From Niveibacterium terrae (GTDB taxonomy: Bacteria > Pseudomonadota > Gammaproteobacteria > Burkholderiales > Rhodocyclaceae), in the NCBI RefSeq assembly GCF_048213115.1, contig NZ_CP172404.1, positions 1,736,001 to 1,800,000 of the forward strand: a DNA stretch of 64,000 nt. The letters run 5' to 3'. Under the pieces are notes generated by a model. It saw only the letters and a program-made list of their open reading frames with translations, did no database searches and was not told where the DNA came from. The position numbers were made by a program, and so were the translations under genes. Positions 61,402 to 64,000 of the stretch are shown one piece after another. The first letter of the stretch is position 1, and every line of letters begins with the position of its first letter.

Positions 61402-61776
61402 ATGCTAGAAAACTATTTCCCGGTATTGGTTTTCATTGTTGTTGGTCTTGCGGTCGGCGTTTCGATGGTCCTCTGTGGCCGCATCTTCGGACGCTTCAAT
61501 CCCGATCAGAATAAATGCGCTCCCTATGAGTGCGGTTTCGATACTTTCGAAAATGCGCGCGTCAAATTCGATGTTCGCTATTATCTGATCGCAATTCTGT
61601 TTATCCTGTTCGATATCGAAATCGCTTTCCTGCTGCCCTGGGCTTCAATCGTCCGCGACATCGCGGCGAATGATTCCATGCGCGTCTTTGGTTTCTTCGA
61701 AATGCTTGTTTTCCTGGCTGTTCTGGTCGTCGGCTACATCTATGTGCGGGCGCGCGGAGCGTTGGACTGGGAATAA
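61402..61776 (+). CDS. nuoA: NADH-quinone oxidoreductase subunit A
   Basis: The 124-residue membrane subunit of complex I has three transmembrane helices and the conserved NKCAPYECGFD and RYYLIAILFILFDIEIAFLLPW. The start at 61402 removes an upstream in-frame region that overlaps the tRNA. It is the first gene of the nuo operon. Confidence 0.97.
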   Translation: MLENYFPVLVFIVVGLAVGVSMVLCGRIFGRFNPDQNKCAPYECGFDTFENARVKFDVRYYLIAILFILFDIEIAFLLPWASIVRDIAANDSMRVFGFFEMLVFLAVLVVGYIYVRARGALDWE

Positions 61777-61815
61777 GGTCTTTCGGCTGGCGGGGGCTGG
61801 TCGTCTGGGGGATTC

Positions 61816-62292
61816 ATGAGTATCGAAGGTGTGCTGTCCGAAGGGTTCGTCACGACGAACATCGACACGGTCATCAATTGGACGCGAACCGGTTCGCTGT
61901 GGCCGGTCACGTTTGGCCTGGCCTGTTGCGCGATGGAAATGATCCATGCCGGTTGCGCGCGCTATGACCTGGACCGTTTCGGGATCATCTTCCGCCCGAG
62001 TCCGCGTCAATCCGACCTGATGATCGTTGCCGGAACTCTGTGCAACAAGATGGCGCCGGCTTTTCGGCGCGTCTACGACCAGATGTCCGAGCCGCGCTGG
62101 GTTCTGTCGATGGGCTCCTGTGCCAATGGCGGCGGCTACTACCACTATTCCTATTCGGTTGTCCGGGGTTGCGACCGCATCGTTCCGGTCGATGTATATG
62201 TCCCCGGCTGCCCGCCGACCGCCGAGGCTCTGCTCTACGGCATCATCCAGCTGCAAAACAAGATCAAGCGGACAAGCACGATTGCGCGCTGA
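61816..62292 (+). CDS. nuoB: NADH-quinone oxidoreductase subunit B
   Basis: The 158-residue subunit carries the N2 [4Fe-4S] cluster. Its ligands are visible in LACCAMEM (adjacent cysteines), SMGSCANGGG and YVPGCPPTAEAL. It lies at the end of the electron chain near the quinone site, next to NuoD in the complex. It follows nuoA by 39 bases. Confidence 0.98.
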   Translation: MSIEGVLSEGFVTTNIDTVINWTRTGSLWPVTFGLACCAMEMIHAGCARYDLDRFGIIFRPSPRQSDLMIVAGTLCNKMAPAFRRVYDQMSEPRWVLSMGSCANGGGYYHYSYSVVRGCDRIVPVDVYVPGCPPTAEALLYGIIQLQNKIKRTSTIAR

Positions 62293-62307
62293 GCGCCCGG
62301 GGTAGTC

Positions 62308-62907
62308 ATGACGAAAATTGAAAGGCTGCGCGAATCGCTGCAGACCAGCTTGGGCGAGAAGATTGTCGGTCTCGTCCTCGATCGCGGAGAGCTGACGGCC
62401 GAAGTCGCGGCCGCCGATTATCTTGGCGTCGCCCTCGCGCTGCGCGATACCCCCGAGCTCGGCTTCGAACAGCTGATCGATCTCACGGGCGTCGACTACT
62501 CGACGCACGCCGGCTATCAGGACAAGCCCCGCTACGCGGTGGTCGTTCATCTGCTGTCGCTCGCGCACAATGTCCGCCTGCGCCTGAAGGTCTTCGCTCC
62601 CGATGACGGTTTCCCTGTGCTCCCCTCGCTGGTCGAGGTGTGGCGCTGCGCGAACTGGTACGAGCGCGAGGCCTACGACCTGTTCGGCCTGATGTTCGAT
62701 GGCCACCCGGATCTGCGCCGGATCCTGACCGACTACGGCTTCGTCGGCCATCCTTTCCGCAAGGATTTCCCGATCTCTGGCTATGTCGAGATGAGCTATG
62801 ACCCAGAACAAGGGCGGATCGTCTATCAGCCGGTTACGATAGCGCCGCGGGAAGTGACGCCGCGCATCGTTCGCGAAGAGAATTACGGGCAGGCTCATCA
62901 TGGCTGA
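62308..62907 (+). CDS. nuoC: NADH-quinone oxidoreductase subunit C
   Basis: The 199-residue subunit has the 30-kDa-subunit signature (WYEREAYDLFGLMFDGHPDLRRIL, then GFVGHPFRKDFPISG). NuoC and NuoD are separate genes here, not fused as in E. coli. Its end overlaps nuoD by eight bases. Confidence 0.97.
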   Translation: MTKIERLRESLQTSLGEKIVGLVLDRGELTAEVAAADYLGVALALRDTPELGFEQLIDLTGVDYSTHAGYQDKPRYAVVVHLLSLAHNVRLRLKVFAPDDGFPVLPSLVEVWRCANWYEREAYDLFGLMFDGHPDLRRILTDYGFVGHPFRKDFPISGYVEMSYDPEQGRIVYQPVTIAPREVTPRIVREENYGQAHHG

Positions 62908-64000
62908 AATTCGCAATTATTCGATCAATTTCGGGCCACAACACCCTTCTGCGCATGGGGTTTTACGCCTGATCCTCGAACTCGACGGCGAAGTCGTCGA
63001 GCGTGCCGATCCGCATATCGGCTTGCTCCACCGCGGGACCGAAAAGCTCGCCGAGACGCGCACCTGGATCCAGTCCGTTCCCTACATGGATCGGCTCGAC
63101 TATGTGTCGATGATGAGCAACGAGCACGCCTACTGCCTCGCGGTCGAGAAGCTGCTCGGCATCGATGTGCCGCTGCGCGCCCAATACATCCGCGTGATGT
63201 TCGACGAGATCACGCGCCTCTTGAATCACCTGATCGGCATCGGTTCGCACGGCCTCGATATCGGCGCGATGACGGTGATGCTCTACACCTTCCGTGAGCG
63301 CGAAGACCTTCTCGATGTCTATGAGGCGGTTTCGGGTGCGCGGATGCACGCGGCCTATTTCCGTCCGGGCGGCGTCTATCGCGATCTGCCCGATACGATG
63401 CCCAAATACAAGGTCTCGCGTTTTCGCGATGCGAAGACCGTAGCGGACATGAACAGCACGCGGGAAGGCTCTCTGCTCGATTTCCTCGAGGCCTTCACCG
63501 AACGCTTCCCCGGCTATGTCGACGATTACGAGACGCTGCTGACCGACAACCGGATCTGGAAGCAGCGCACGGTCGGAATCGGCGTCGTGACGCCCGAGCA
63601 GGCGAGGGCGCTGGGCTTCACCGGTCCGATGCTGCGCGGCTCGGGAATCGAATGGGATTTGCGCAAAAAGCAGCCCTACGAAGTCTATGACCGACTCGAT
63701 TTTGATATTCCGGTCGGAACCAATGGCGATTGTTACGATCGATACCTGGTGCGGATCGAGGAAATGCGCCAATCGAACCGGATCATCCGTCAGTGCATCA
63801 AATGGCTGCGCGAGAATCCGGGACCGGTCATCACCGAGAACCGCAAGGTTGCGCCGCCGTCGCGCGCCGTGATGAAGGAAAGCATGGAAGGCTTGATTCA
63901 CCACTTCAAGCTCTTCAGCGAAGGCATCCATGTGCCGGCGGGCGAAGTCTATGCGGCGGTCGAGCATCCGAAAGGTGAATTCGGCGTCTATGCGATCTCC
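62900..64000 (+). CDS. nuoD: NADH-quinone oxidoreductase subunit D (partial, 3' end outside window)
   Basis: The first 367 codons are present. The sequence matches the 49-kDa subunit: FGPQHPSAHGVLRLILELDGE, HIGLLHRGTEKL, YMDRLDYVSMMSNEHAY and HGLDIGAMTVMLYTFREREDLLD. It lines the quinone-binding cavity together with NuoB. The gene runs off the right end of the window. Confidence 0.97.
   Translation, partial: MAEIRNYSINFGPQHPSAHGVLRLILELDGEVVERADPHIGLLHRGTEKLAETRTWIQSVPYMDRLDYVSMMSNEHAYCLAVEKLLGIDVPLRAQYIRVMFDEITRLLNHLIGIGSHGLDIGAMTVMLYTFREREDLLDVYEAVSGARMHAAYFRPGGVYRDLPDTMPKYKVSRFRDAKTVADMNSTREGSLLDFLEAFTERFPGYVDDYETLLTDNRIWKQRTVGIGVVTPEQARALGFTGPMLRGSGIEWDLRKKQPYEVYDRLDFDIPVGTNGDCYDRYLVRIEEMRQSNRIIRQCIKWLRENPGPVITENRKVAPPSRAVMKESMEGLIHHFKLFSEGIHVPAGEVYAAVEHPKGEFGVYAIS

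Overview
This window looks like a high-GC chromosomal segment of a flagellated betaproteobacterium. The order secG, tRNA-Leu, nuoABCD, the flhDC master regulator, a GTG-started hupB and the small HemP protein all fit Betaproteobacteria, possibly Rhodocyclales. The genus cannot be fixed from the sequence alone. Most genes are ordinary chromosomal genes. Three stretches look accessory: about 41.7-46.1 kb, the heme operon at 46.2-55.4 kb, and a less GC-rich patch at about 56.0-57.0 kb.

From left to right: the C-terminus of a family 2A encapsulin shell overlaps its cysteine desulfurase cargo gene (1-1970). A Pseudomonas-type ArgR regulator precedes aruC-aruF-aruG of the arginine succinyltransferase pathway (2.2-6.6 kb). 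These converge on an EAL-like protein and a sigma-54 activator. A TetR repressor with two identical operators controls a yqhD-curA-DJ-1/PfpI cassette for reactive carbonyls (9.3-12.9 kb). Three valine tRNAs flank hupB, followed by gltX. A motility block follows (16.0-21.9 kb): flhDC, then motAB-hpt-cheR-cheB-STAS behind a sigma-28 promoter. Next come recJ and an rpfE-like gene, divergent lolC-lolD, comEC, hydrolases, a papain-like peptidase and pgm.

A 1827-residue repeat-rich autotransporter (33.7-39.2 kb) and a secreted isoamylase follow. After them lie an RHS fragment, a YdjM-like membrane protein, an unknown protein with an internal duplication, and a deleted IS30-family element bounded by recognisable inverted repeats.

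The most notable system is an eight-gene, tightly packed minus-strand operon (55192 down to 46165). It contains a TonB-dependent heme-type receptor, a periplasmic CobN-like (HmuS-like) chelatase, a MotA/TolQ/ExbB channel, a DUF2149-like protein with an ExbD-style transmembrane aspartate, a 98-residue unknown, HemP, a cysteine-free paralogue of ribosomal protein S4, and TonB. A good sigma-70 promoter overlapped by a Fur-like box lies upstream. The layout suggests an iron-repressed heme acquisition system that carries its own energiser and a chelatase that may remove iron from heme in the periplasm. The right end carries a tricorn-like protease, secG, tRNA-Leu(GAG) and the start of the complex I operon.
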